DNA of 64,000 nt from Azolla caroliniana (Eukaryota > Polypodiophyta), in assembly GCA_043228905.1 (NCBI GenBank), contig JBHGNT010000002.1:14632001-14696000 (forward strand), written 5' to 3'. A program made the position numbers and the translations under genes. The notes below the pieces were generated by a model, which was given only the letters and a program-made list of their open reading frames with translations, did not search any database and had not been told where the DNA came from. Shown here one piece after another: positions 19,838-30,800 of the stretch (the first letter of the stretch is position 1; the number at the start of each line of letters is the position of its first letter).

Positions 19838-22746
19838 GAAACTCACACACATCCTTCACTCCGCAGCAGCTAGCAGTTTCCCATATACAAAACACTCAAA
19901 TCAAGGTAGATTAGGATCAATGCCACAAAATAAATGGTATGATGAGGATTGTAGGGACTTACATAGACAACTTACAGTATCGCAACTCAATGGTAGTATT
20001 ACCTCCATACAAGCTCGCAAAGAAATGCGCAAGATGACACGTCGTAAAAGACGAGCGTGGGAGGCATCCCAATATTGGGAACTCTACCATATGCTCATGA
20101 GCAGCGATTGCGCCACGGCATGGAAGAGACAACGGGAGCCAAGACCACAAACACCCATCGAAGATCCCGAAACTTGGCACACATATACAAAGAGACTTTA
20201 CCAAATCCCAAACCAACCACCCATTCCAATGCCTTCCACACCCCGGCCTACCACGGGGACACTTTTCACGACCTCTAGGGTCATGAAGGTCATAAAGAAA
20301 TTACAACATAGGAAGTCCATGGACCACACAGGATTGCAAGCAGAACACATTATATATGCGAGAGAGTGCCTAGCTCCCTTGCTAACTCTAATCTTCAATC
20401 GTGCCCTTGCGGAGGGTTTTCTACCACAGTGGACTATGAATACAGTGGCCCCCATACATAAAGGGGGGGACCCCATGGACCCAAATACATATAGGACCAT
20501 TATGATAGGCCATACCCTTGCTAAGTTATATGGTGCAGTAATGGAAGCGGAGCTTACCGACTATATGGAGACCCTAAACCTTCGTGCACCTGAACAAGCT
20601 GGCTTTAGACGAGCCTTCTCCACTATTGATCATATCTTCACACTTAGATGCCTCATTGACCAAACTAAGGCTCGCAAGAAGAAATTATATTGTTGTTTTG
20701 TGGACTTCCGCAAAGCCTTTGACACAGTCCCTAGAGAGCGGTTGTTTGATAGACTTAAAAGCTTGAGGATACCAGATGATATGGTATGGGCCATCTACGC
20801 ACTATATGAACAAGTGTCCAGGTGTGTCCGATGCCCATGTGGCCTATCTAATCGTTTCACTAGCACTATTGGTGTAAAACAAGGTTGCTCCCTATCACCG
20901 ACGCTTTTTGGGATCTACATTGATGAGATCACAGATTTTATTGCTCGAGAGGGAGGCACCGAAGTGGTCCTTGGGGATACGCAGGTTCGTATCTTGCTCT
21001 ATGCGGATGACATAGTTTTGCTCTCTGAATCCGAACACGACCTACAAAGGCACCTTAATGCCTTAGATGACTTTTGTGTACAACGAGGATTGGTAGTGAA
21101 TCTAGGGAAAACGAAAGTCCTTATCTTCCACACATCGGCCCAAGTTAGAGCTAAGTGTCACTTAACTATCTCCCATAGCCCAATCGAGGTGGTTGGATCA
21201 TACGTCTATCTCGGAGTCACTTTTAGTGCCCGCTTAGGTAAATTTTCGATGACACAGGCAGCGAAGGATAGACTCACGAGAGGACATGCATCCCTCTCAC
21301 TCCTAGAGAGACAATGCCACCAAGCACACTTTCAAGAGCCACGGACTAAAGGGTGGCTCTTTGACTCATTAGTGACCCCCTCCCTCATGTATGCATCAGC
21401 GGTTTGGGCTCCAGGATTACCATCTTTCATGTGGACGCAATTAGAGAGACCATTGGTGATGATGCTATCACGCCAACTCCGAAGGAAATCGACTGTACCA
21501 CATGACATTATTAGGGCTGAGTTCACGTTACCCCCAATGTGAGTAGAGGCACTTTTTCAACTTGTAGTCTTCATTGATAGGATACATAGCCAACCACATG
21601 ATAGAATATCTCATCAAGCCTTTAAGGCCTCTCGATCATTGTATGAGTCCGGCTATACTAGCTCATGGTATGGCATGATGGTGAGTTGGCTTCTTGCGAA
21701 TGGTCTAGACATTAATAACCTACCTCCCCTTAGGTACAACCACACGAGTGATGACACTTTAATCTCTCATGAGGACCGCAATAAAGTAATACGCCAAGAA
21801 ATATGGCAAATTTACACTCGGTGTAAATGGATCACCCCACTAGAGCCACTCCCATCTAAAATGTTGTACTATAAGAAACACTTCATGCACTTCTCTGAGT
21901 TAGGTTTTATCACGCGGCCAAAATATCTAGATGTATTCTTACCACATGCACTAAGGGTTGCCATTGGACAACTTAGAATATCATCTCACCAACTTGAGAT
22001 TGAGAATGGTTGTACTAGTGGAGTCCCTAGGGAGGAAAGGATATGTAGGTTATGTCACATAGAGATAGAGGATGAGTACCACTTTACATGCAAGTGTCCA
22101 ACCTATGCCGAGATAAGGGCAAAATACCAAGACATACTTGGTTCGTCTCCCACCCTCCCCAAACTATTAGATACTCTAGATATAAAGAAATTAGGCAAAT
22201 ACATTCTAGAGCTAAAACAACACAGAGAGAATAAGTTACAAAATGTTGACAATAATGTTGCTAATGATCACGTACATGTAACAAATGAAGTTTTTCAGGA
22301 ACAGGGGGAGACAACGAATGTTGACACACTTGCACCACTCGGCCTTTCCATTGATGAGGCAGAAAGCCAGAGAAGAACCAGACGTCCTCGTGTGCCGGGT
22401 TTCAAAGCAACTCGACGTGATGTGGAAGCAATATTGAAAATAAGGGAACGTGAGCTACACCGCCTAGAAGCCATGGCTAGGGCACTCTCTACATTGGAAC
22501 CACGGGTCACACCCACATCAAGACCCTTTGACCCCCCACTTCTTTTCGAGAGGCTTGGGTGGAAATAAAATTAGGCTTAGTGTATAGTCACTTTCGAGTA
22601 TACTACGTATTGTACACTACTAGAACTCTTTTAGTTTAAGTTCTATTTTTCACTTAATTTTATTTTAGTTATGATGACTGGATAAATACTCTCTTGTTGT
22701 AAACCAATTGTCTCATGGGCCAAATTTGGCCTTAGAAGACGTTAAT

Positions 22747-22747
22747 A

Positions 22748-22780
<33 letters not shown>

Positions 22781-22785
22781 CTCTC
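22747..22785 (+). repeat. (TTTC)n terminal tail of the LINE
   Basis: A run of ctttctttc ends the LINE 3' UTR. A microsatellite tail in place of poly(A) is known for several LINE clades. The truncated neighbour ends in (TATC)n at the same place. Confidence 0.7.
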
Positions 22786-23289
22786 AATCTATGTTCTTAA
22801 GTATCTACATACGCATAGAATGCACCATACGTATCATTCGTGCATTCGCGAGAGAGAATGCTTCAAACCAACGCGTATGGTAAATCATCTCAAAGTTACA
22901 TTGGATTTATAAGTTGGAAAAATAAATAAAAATTGAAATTTCAAAAAATAACTATGATCTATATTATATATTCATTGAATCAAATGTCAACACAATTGAA
23001 AGTTCAAAACTTAGGAATTACTTAACTACTAAACATTAGAAAGCACGAACATAAAAATCAAATAATCCAAAGACATAATTGTATTGATGATGAGCTCATC
23101 TTGCAATTATCGATGTTCTCATCTCGCAACTAGCAAAGGTATCAATTTCTTCACTTTAGAACTTTACAAAAAAAAAAGAGTATGAACTATAGAGACTGAA
23201 TCAAAATATGCCATTATAAATTATAATCAAACGTTCAAAAACTCATAAAACGTATATTTGAGAATATTGTGAAATGCACATAAGAGAAC

Positions 23290-23410
23290 AAAACCAGCCT
23301 CGTTAGCTTCTTACTTCTTACTCAATTTATAGTTTATACAAAGGTACCCATTTGGGTTGGCTTAGCTAAAAAGGGTGTGCTAAAAGGGTGGCACAAAGGA
23401 ACACATGCAC
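23290..23410 (+). repeat. 121-bp repeat, arm B of a distant inverted pair
   Basis: Inverted and nearly identical to 9590-9710, 13.6 kb away. The CHCH gene, both LINEs and copia A lie between the arms. Confidence 0.85.
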
Positions 23411-23519
23411 ACACCACAATATGAAGAAAACATGACACTAACATAAAATTTTACTATTGACATGACACTAAAGAGAGAGAAAGAGAGAGAGGGAGGGAGA
23501 GGGAGAGGTGACATTAGCA

Positions 23520-23740
23520 ATGGGCCCAGTTTCAGCTCAAACTGAACCGAACCGCTAAGTCGTGGCTTAATGGTTTATTGGTTCAAACTTAAATAATTAG
23601 TTTGGTTTGGTTTCAAAGTATACTATTCAGTTCGGTCTCGGTTCGGTTTCGGTTCGGTTCAGTTTTGGGTTTAACGATTTAGTGGTTTAAAGGCTTATCA
23701 GTTTATCGGTTTCGGTTTATAGGTTTAAAAATAATAATCC
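23520..23740. repeat. Degenerate GGTTCGGTTTC/GAAACCGAACC repeat
   Basis: Repeated ggttcggtttcggttcggttcag units, with related gtttatcggtttcggtttatagg copies. Such cryptically simple runs are common in plant intergenic DNA, often inside small DNA transposons. No terminal repeats are visible. Confidence 0.5.
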
Positions 23741-24642
23741 TAAAATTTCCCTCTAACATTCGATTTCTAAGTCTAACTTCTAAGTATTGACTCTTGACTC
23801 TTGAGTCCCGGCTCTCTTTCTGCATGCCTCCACAATACATACTCTCTCTTGCGCTACCTCTATAGACTACAACCTCCTCCTCCTCCTAACTCTTGACTCC
23901 TTAGTCCTCTTCAAAGTTCCTACTACAGTCTACAATCTACTATAACACGTTACATAGGTATGATTCTTGAAATAAACACCCTCTCTCTCTCTCTCATCTC
24001 ATTCTCCTACAAGTATCAACATGCTCATATCTAGGGATGTATGAATATAAGGATGTATGAATAGAAATAGAGTTTGTGTTTGGTGAAGGTAGGGTTTTAT
24101 GGAGTAGTAAGGAATAGGGTTTCTGTGTCTAGTAGAGGGTTATAGACTTTCCATTATCCTGGATATGCATCAAGTATTATAATTAGTGTTTGAACATTAT
24201 TGCATTAATTGGGAATTTTCATTCTCCTATTAATGTTACAGAAAGAATATGTGCATTTTTAAGAGTACAAAACTCGTCATCCATTACAAACAGCTTCACA
24301 TTCACCCAAAACTGGGAATGATATTAAATATCAGTACTGGGATTCCATTGGATCGATCATGGTACAATAGATGGTGCAAGATATTGAGGAAAACAAAAAA
24401 AAACATCCTTGATGTGATACACAAGAAGCAATGTCATCTATTGTTATTGCTCCATCTATATATAGGAGCCATACTTATGCTATGGTTTAAACTTATCACA
24501 TCTCTCCTCCATTTGATTGTGTGGGCAACAAGTAATTCCTCCAAATCAAATCAAAGAGGAGCTATCATATAATGTAAGACTTGTCAATGCGGTGTCTCTC
24601 ACATGTTTTGGTAGTGATCATAAAATGATGTTACAATACAAT

Positions 24643-25182
24643 TGTTAAGAATCAAGCTCAACCTAGCCTAGTGTGTGAACACACCCTTGAGAGTGTATGA
24701 ACACTCAAAGGTCAAAAGTCACACCATTACTCTTTACACATTAACTATGTGTCATAGAATATAATTCTATGACACATAACTAATGAGTTTCCACATTCCC
24801 CATGACTCATGAGTTTCGATAGTTAATGAAGAGAGAGAGTGACTATATAAAGCACTCTTCTCCTAGGCTCCTCCTACTTTGTAGTATGTCAATTAATCTT
24901 CTTTGTAATATACAATCTTCTTTGTATGAACACTCAAAGGTCAAAAGTCACACCGCTACGCTTTACACATTAACTATGTGTCATAGAATCATGTTCTATG
25001 AACATAACTAACGAGTTTCCACATTCCCCATGACTCATGAGCTTCGATAGTTAATGAAGAGAGAGAGTGACTATATAAAACACTCTCCTCCTACTTTGTA
25101 ATATGTCGGTTAATATCCTTTGTAATATACAATCTTCTTGAGTATTTTCCATTGTCTATTCTATCTATCTTGTGTTTCTCTC

Positions 25183-25229
<47 letters not shown>

Positions 25230-25284
25230 TAACATACATCTCTAATCTATTCTGTTGCACAAGAATCACCATCAATTCTTTACA
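24643..25284 (+). repeat. 5' LTR of copia G with internal duplication
   Basis: 642 bp against 305 bp for the 3' LTR. A 229-bp period duplicates the segment starting tatgaacactcaaagg (units from 24696 and 24925), including the gactatataaa TATA region (about 24842 and 25070). A (CT)n tract at about 25188-25226 and the end tttaca precede the tggtatcagagc site at 25285. Confidence 0.9.
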
Positions 25285-25444
25285 TGGTATCAGAGCGGTT
25301 TGGTAGCTCGATCTAGCCCATCCGCATGTGTTGTGTTCTATGCTGATGTTCGAGAAGAACCGGTCAATCGCTATTGTAGTGTGACTACATAGCTCGTATT
25401 CGAGAGAGAAGGAAAAGAAAAGAAGGAAGAAATCTTCATCGACA

Positions 25445-27250
25445 ATGAATACTCAAATGGGGAGTGCTCTCCCTAGCGAGAAGTTGGACCGAAACAATTT
25501 CGTATCTTGGGAATACAAGATGCACCAATACCTTATCGGTCAAGGTTATTGGAGCTACATCAAAGGAGCACAAGAAAATTGACCCGACCCAAGGGACGCT
25601 GACTACTCAACATGGGAGGAAGCGACGAGTCGAGTAATGTATTGCTTGGCAACATGTGTTCATGACCACATGCTCGGCTACATTTGAGAAGCCACAATGC
25701 CAAAGGAAGCATGGGAGAATCTAAGGAAGATATTCGCCGCCAATACGACGACACGAAAGCTTCAACTCCGCCAAGAGTTAAACAACATCCAACAACGGGA
25801 CGTGTCCATCACAAGCTACACTTTGAAGATCAAGGAGCTTTGTGATTCACTCGGTTCAATAACCATCAATGTGAAGGATGATAAGATGGTGCAAGTATAC
25901 CTCAGCGGCCTTGCACCACGGTTCGGCGTGATGAGGACCGTCGTCCTAGCAAGGGAGAATCCTCCCTCTTTCTTCGACCTTCAATCCATGTTGTTGGTTG
26001 AAGAAAACCATGTTCGAACAAGGAACAACACCTCGGAAGGCCACATGCTCTACACACATTCAAACGGAGGAAGAAGACATGGCCGAGCAAGAGGCCGATT
26101 CGGCCAAGGATGAGGCGGACGAAGCCCAACTTACGAAAATAACTTGCAATTTCGGCATCAAGATGGAAGCCATCGAGGAACCTTCAGAAGAAGGGGGAGC
26201 TTCCATTCCGTTCTGAGTTGACAAAACTCGATCGAATGTGGATATTGCGGCAAAATTGGTCACCACGAAGAAGAGTGCAGAAAGATGATGTGTGAGTCAA
26301 TTTCCACTGCCCAACACCTCACCAATTAAGTCACCAACTCTAACTATGAAGATCATGGCGGAATGTTCGTAATGAGACATAGAGCAAATTCTATGTTGGC
26401 CTCTACTTCGACTAATGCTTCCAATCCGGAAGATGTATGGTTCGTTGACTCCGGTGCTTCAAACCATATGATGTCCCATCAAGAATGGTTCAAAGCCCTT
26501 TGAGAGCCGGATCGACCTAGTTATGTCGAGACCGGAGACGACACTACTCAGCCGATTCGGCATGTCGGCAATGTCCCATTCAGGAAAGTAGGTGAACAAG
26601 CTTGCATCAAAAATGTCTTACATGTGCCCACCATAACAAAGAATTTGGTCTTGGTCAGCCAAATTGTGGAGCAAGGGATGCAAGTTCGATTCAACCAAGG
26701 TTGCTTCATCGAGAAGGAAGGCCGACTAATTGCTCGTGGTCAAAGGGAATGCCGAATGTTTATCCTCAAAGTGAATGAGGTAAAATCGGCCATGTTTGCG
26801 AAGGGCCTCAAACCCGACACCGACATAGAGCTATGGCATAAAAGAATTGGCCATATCAATCTCAACAAACTCAAGGCGATGCAATCAAAAGGAGTCGTCA
26901 TTGGACTTCCGACATTCAAAGAGAAAGAGATTGAAGATGTATGTGGAGCATGCCAATTCGACAAGCAACATCGGCACCCATTACCGAAGGAGAGGAACGT
27001 GAGCAAAGGCCTATTAGACGTAGTCCACTTGGATGTGTGGGGACCGGCACAAACGGCCACATTCGGAGGATGTCGGTACTATGTTACCTTCATCGATGAC
27101 TTCTCTAGATACACATGGATCTTTCCCATGAGGATGAAGAGCAAAGTGTTTTCACACTTCCAAAAATTTAAAAGTGAAGTCGAAAAGACAACCGGCCTCC
27201 ATGTACGATGTCTTCGGTCGGACGGAGGAAACACGCTATTGACAACTTGT
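25445..27250 (+). pseudogene. Copia G gag, protease and integrase part
   Basis: Gag from ATG 25445 reads MNTQMGSALPSEKLDRNNF, with stops at about 25580 and 25685. The 25697-26113 frame carries AWENLRKIFAANTTTRKLQL and FFDLQSMLLVEENH. The zinc knuckle CGYCGKIGHHEEEC is at about 26238-26279 and protease VWFVDSGASNHM at about 26437-26472. The frame at 26624-27256 has LWHKRIGHINLNKL, the CGACQFDKQH zinc Cys pair, LDVVHLDVWGP (first Asp), FIDDFSRYTWIF and CLRSDGG (second Asp). It then breaks at about 27232, before the catalytic Glu. Confidence 0.85.
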
Positions 27251-27360
27251 TGGTAATCTCATCTACCTCATGATCACTTGACCCGACCTGAGCTTATCCT
27301 GTCAGCCTCCTTAGCCAATTCATGCAAACTCCATGAGATATCCATTTGGATTGTGCTCAG

Positions 27361-27741
27361 TGTTGAGATACAAGCTCAACATTGGCCATAAACCGGTGCG
27401 CAAACCGGTGCGCAACAAGAGGCCGGATCGGTGCGGAAACTGGGAGGCTGTTGAACAAATATTCCGCGAGGGAATATATTTGGGAGTTTGTGTAGGAGCT
27501 CAGTTGTGAGCATGGAAGTACGTGTCAGTACTTCTGTCAGTCTGTATGGACATGTATAAAAGTGCTCTCTGAGCACATCCTATGTACAAAGTTTTACACA
27601 TTATTCGAATTTTAGTTTTTCTGTGTGTTAATTCCCTCTCTGTCTCTCCCACATACATCGTGTCTTAAGCTCTCCATTAAACCTATTTTTTTCCCTGTTG
27701 GTATTCTGTGTTTCATATAGCTTCCCACGTAACATTTCACA
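27361..27741 (+). repeat. 5' LTR of copia H
   Basis: 381 bp, TGTTGAGATACAAGC to TTTCACA, then the primer site tggtattagagc. The palindrome GAAGTAC-N6-GTACTTC is at 27515-27534 and TATA at about 27553-27561. Confidence 0.92.
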
Positions 27742-27836
27742 TGGTATTAGAGCGTGAGGGTTGAGAACCTCTGCAATTGACTTCAGCTTGAAACAAAAAA
27801 AAACCGTAATCTCGGTGAAGAACAAAAGGAAAAAAA

Positions 27837-30800
27837 ATGGATAGAGGTATGGCTAGTTCGCTTCCAACTGAGAAGCTCAACAGAAGTAACTACGCATCTT
27901 GGTCGTACAAGATGCACCAGTACCTGCTCGGACATGGATATTGGAGCTATGTCGATGGGGCGAATGATGCAGCACCTGAAGCGATACTGGGAACAGTAGG
28001 CGAACAAAGTTCTCTACTGCTTCGCGTCGTGTGTGAGCAAACGGCTCTTGAGCTACATTCAGGATGCCAGAACGCCGAAGGATGCTTGGGGAAATCTGAA
28101 AAAGATTTTCTCCACAAGCACCACAACCAGGAAGCTTCAACTCCGATAGGAGTTGAGCAATGTGCGCCAATGTGACATGACGATGACTGACTACACCTCC
28201 AAGATAAAGGATATCTATGACTCCCTCGCCTCCATCGATGTGAATGTTGAGGAGGGCAAAATGGTGCAGATCTGCCTCGAATGATTGGCATCGAAGTTCG
28301 GAGCATTTGGAATTGCTATTTGTACAAGGGAGAATATGTCGTCGTTTTTCGACTTGCAGTCGATTCTCCTTGTAGAGGAGAATCACATGGGTGCGTCGAA
28401 GAGTATGCACGCCGACAACAAGATGTTGTACACGGAGGGAGATAGTCCCTGTGGTCGTGGCGGAGGAGGCGAATCGGTGCGCAATGGAGGCGGCCGACGG
28501 GAGCAAGGAAGAAGGCATTGGGTCATGCCGGTAGCAATTCCGGACCCTTCGGAAGCAGGGGGAGTTGAGGAGGCGACGAGAACCGACAATGGAAACACGC
28601 CGTGGAATGCTGGTATTGTGGCAAGAAAGGTCACAAGGAGAGTGAGTGATGGAAGAAGCGTGCCGATTTAGGGAAAACCGGATCCGGATCCGGATCTAGA
28701 CTGACCGTACAAGGAAATCGGCAGCAGTCGCACTATGCCGAAGGATCCGAAAAAGTCGGAAAGGGTGCAACCTTCGTGACAAGAAACGAATCGAACTTGA
28801 TGAAGAAGACCACCCCGAAATCAGACGAAATGTGGTACGTTGACTCCGGAGCATCAAACCATATGACGAGCCATAAAGAGTGGTTCTCATATCAGGAAAA
28901 ACCGGAACCGGGAATAGTCGCAACAGGGGACGACACTCCGCATCCGATTGTACATGTCGGTGAAGTTCCCCTCAGCCATGTCGGGCAAAAAGGGAAGCTA
29001 ATGAACGTGTTACACGTCCCGACAATTACGAAGAATCTGGTGTCGGTTGGACAGATCGTCGACCAGGGGATGCAATTCCGGTTCACGCAACTCGAGTGCT
29101 TCATCGAGGAAGAAGGCCAAGTTATTGCGCAAGGGCGCATAGATGGGAGGATGTTCATCCTCGACACCAATGACGTAGGCACCACCGTGTTCGTGAAAGA
29201 AAAAAAGTCGAGTCCGATATCGACTTGTGGCATAAGTGGATAGGCCATGTCAACTACGAAAGGCTTTAGGACCTGCAATCAAAACAAGTTGTGTTCGGAT
29301 TGCCAAAATTCAGTGGTTGAAAGGCCCAAATTTGTGAAGCTTGCCAGCTAGGGAAGCAACACTGACTTCCTTTCCCCAACGAGTGTAATCGGAGCCAAAA
29401 TAAGCTCGACTTGATACATTTAGATGTATGGGGACCAACACAGAACATGAGTCTTGGCGGGAGTGGATATTTCGTCTCCTTCATCGACGACTACACTCGG
29501 CACACATGGATCTACCTCATCGAAAAGAAGAGTGAAGTCTTCGACTGTTTCCAAAACCTCAAAAATCTTGTTGAAAGGGAAACAGGGAGGAAGATCAAGT
29601 GCCTACAGTCGGATGGCGGAAAAGAGTACCTTTCCGGCCAATTCAACAGTTATCTGCAACAAATGGGAATTCGGCGCGAATTCAGTTGCAGGTATACACC
29701 GGAGCAAAACGGCGTAGCCAAAAGGAAGAATCGGTCAGTTGTGGAAGCAGCGCGGGCAATGCTGGAAGAAAAGAGCATGCCCAAGTCTATTGGGCCGAAG
29801 CAGTCCGAACCACGGTCTACATCCAAAATCAGATAGGAGAAAAAGTGTCGGCACATGAGCTATATTTCGAAAGGAAGCCGAATCTACGACACTTTATGGT
29901 TTTCGGTAGCATCGTGTATGTGCATGTGCCGAAGGAGAAGTGGAGGAAGCTGGACGCAAAAGCCGAGAAGTGTATCTTGGTCTGCTACTCGGACGAACAG
30001 AAGGGTTATAAGTTTTATAACCCCTGAACCAAACAAGCTCACGTAAGTCGCGATGTTGTGTTCGATGAGTCTGCGTCTTGGTATTTGCCTCCGACTCCAG
30101 ACCTCAACTCCAATCCAAGTTCCGGAGATGAGGTCAGCGAGGCTGAGATGCGCCCTGATGAGCTCGAGGTCGAAACTCTTGAAGAGAGTCCGATCTCATT
30201 TATGCTAAGTGGACCGAATGAGTGACTAAGTCGGGTTGACCAGTCAGATGAAGAGCCGGCGAGTAGTGGAGACTCGACCGTGCAATCCCCGCACAAGAAG
30301 CCGAAGAGATGGCTTACGCTCAAAGAAAAGGGAAAGAAGAAGATGTCGGAGTACGGCGCGGATAGGGACGAGTTGGATCGACGCGAATTCGACTCCGAGA
30401 AGAGCGATGACGGGCCTTCAAGAATGAAGCCCGCGTCGGCTAGAATGACCTCAACATCGGCTAATGAGCAATTACACCGATCTATCGGCCAGAAGAACCC
30501 TGTTATGCGGTTCGGATACAATGAGTACATGGCACATCACTATGCATACATGACACGTGTAGTGGAAGTGCGTGAGCCGGAGATCTACGTAGAAGCGGCA
30601 AAGGACGCAAATTGGCATGCCGTTATGGAGGAAGAGATGAATGCACTTGCGAAGAATGAAACTTGGGACCTGGTTGACACCCCCAAGGGTGTAAAGCTGA
30701 TTGGATGCAGGTGGGTGTACAAGGTCAAGTACAACACCAACGGTTCGGTCAACCGATACAAGGCCCGGTTAGTAGCAAAAGGCTACGTGCAAAAACACGG

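Larger units (their letters stand above)
14034..22568 (+). pseudogene. LINE ORF2: AP-type endonuclease, reverse transcriptase, zinc-binding C-terminus
   Basis: Exon-like pieces are 14034-15021 and 19843-22568, split by copia A. Endonuclease motifs: LWNCNG at the start, FLVETH (catalytic Glu), GDFNAR at about 14502-14519, then TVDYLIG and the terminal GADHS near 14838. RT motifs: APIHKGGDP, AGFRR, a FVDFRKAFD palm segment (about 20698-20724), KQGCSLSPTLFGIYIDE and catalytic LLYADDIVLL (about 20995-21024). The C-terminus has C-X2-C-X8-H-X4-C at about 22046-22100. About 1237 codons would remain without the insertion. TGA codons at 14529 and 21540 interrupt it, both plausible single transitions. 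The first ATG in frame with the endonuclease is 14034; upstream the frame is open back to the ORF1 stop. Confidence 0.85.
12816..22785 (+). mobile_element. LINE (non-LTR retrotransposon), near full length
   Basis: A GTC/GCC-rich 5' UTR (12816-13184) is followed by ORF1, ORF2 with endonuclease and RT, a 3' UTR and a terminal (TTTC)n tail. Copia A interrupts it at 15021. Removing A with one target-site copy (4821 bp, a multiple of three) leaves ORF2 in one frame with only in-frame TGA codons and no frameshift. The 5' edge is set by the end of the preceding microsatellite and is approximate. No target duplication could be fixed because both ends abut simple repeats. Confidence 0.85.
22786..24642. 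other. Unassigned intergenic DNA
   Basis: AT-rich, no convincing gene. It holds arm B of the inverted repeat (23290-23410), a (GA)n tract at about 23474-23510 and an AACCGAA-type repeat (23520-23740). The open frame at 24249-24572 (107 codons, Leu/His/Ile-rich) shows no family motif and I leave it out. Confidence 0.5.

Noticed and set aside
9590-23410. One giant DNA transposon with 121-bp terminal inverted repeats
   Set aside because: No target duplication, no transposase, and the arms may be copies of a short dispersed repeat; kept only as a question.
24249-24572. 107-codon open frame in AT-rich spacer
   Set aside because: No motif, odd Leu/His/Ile make-up, and no sign of conservation that I can see.
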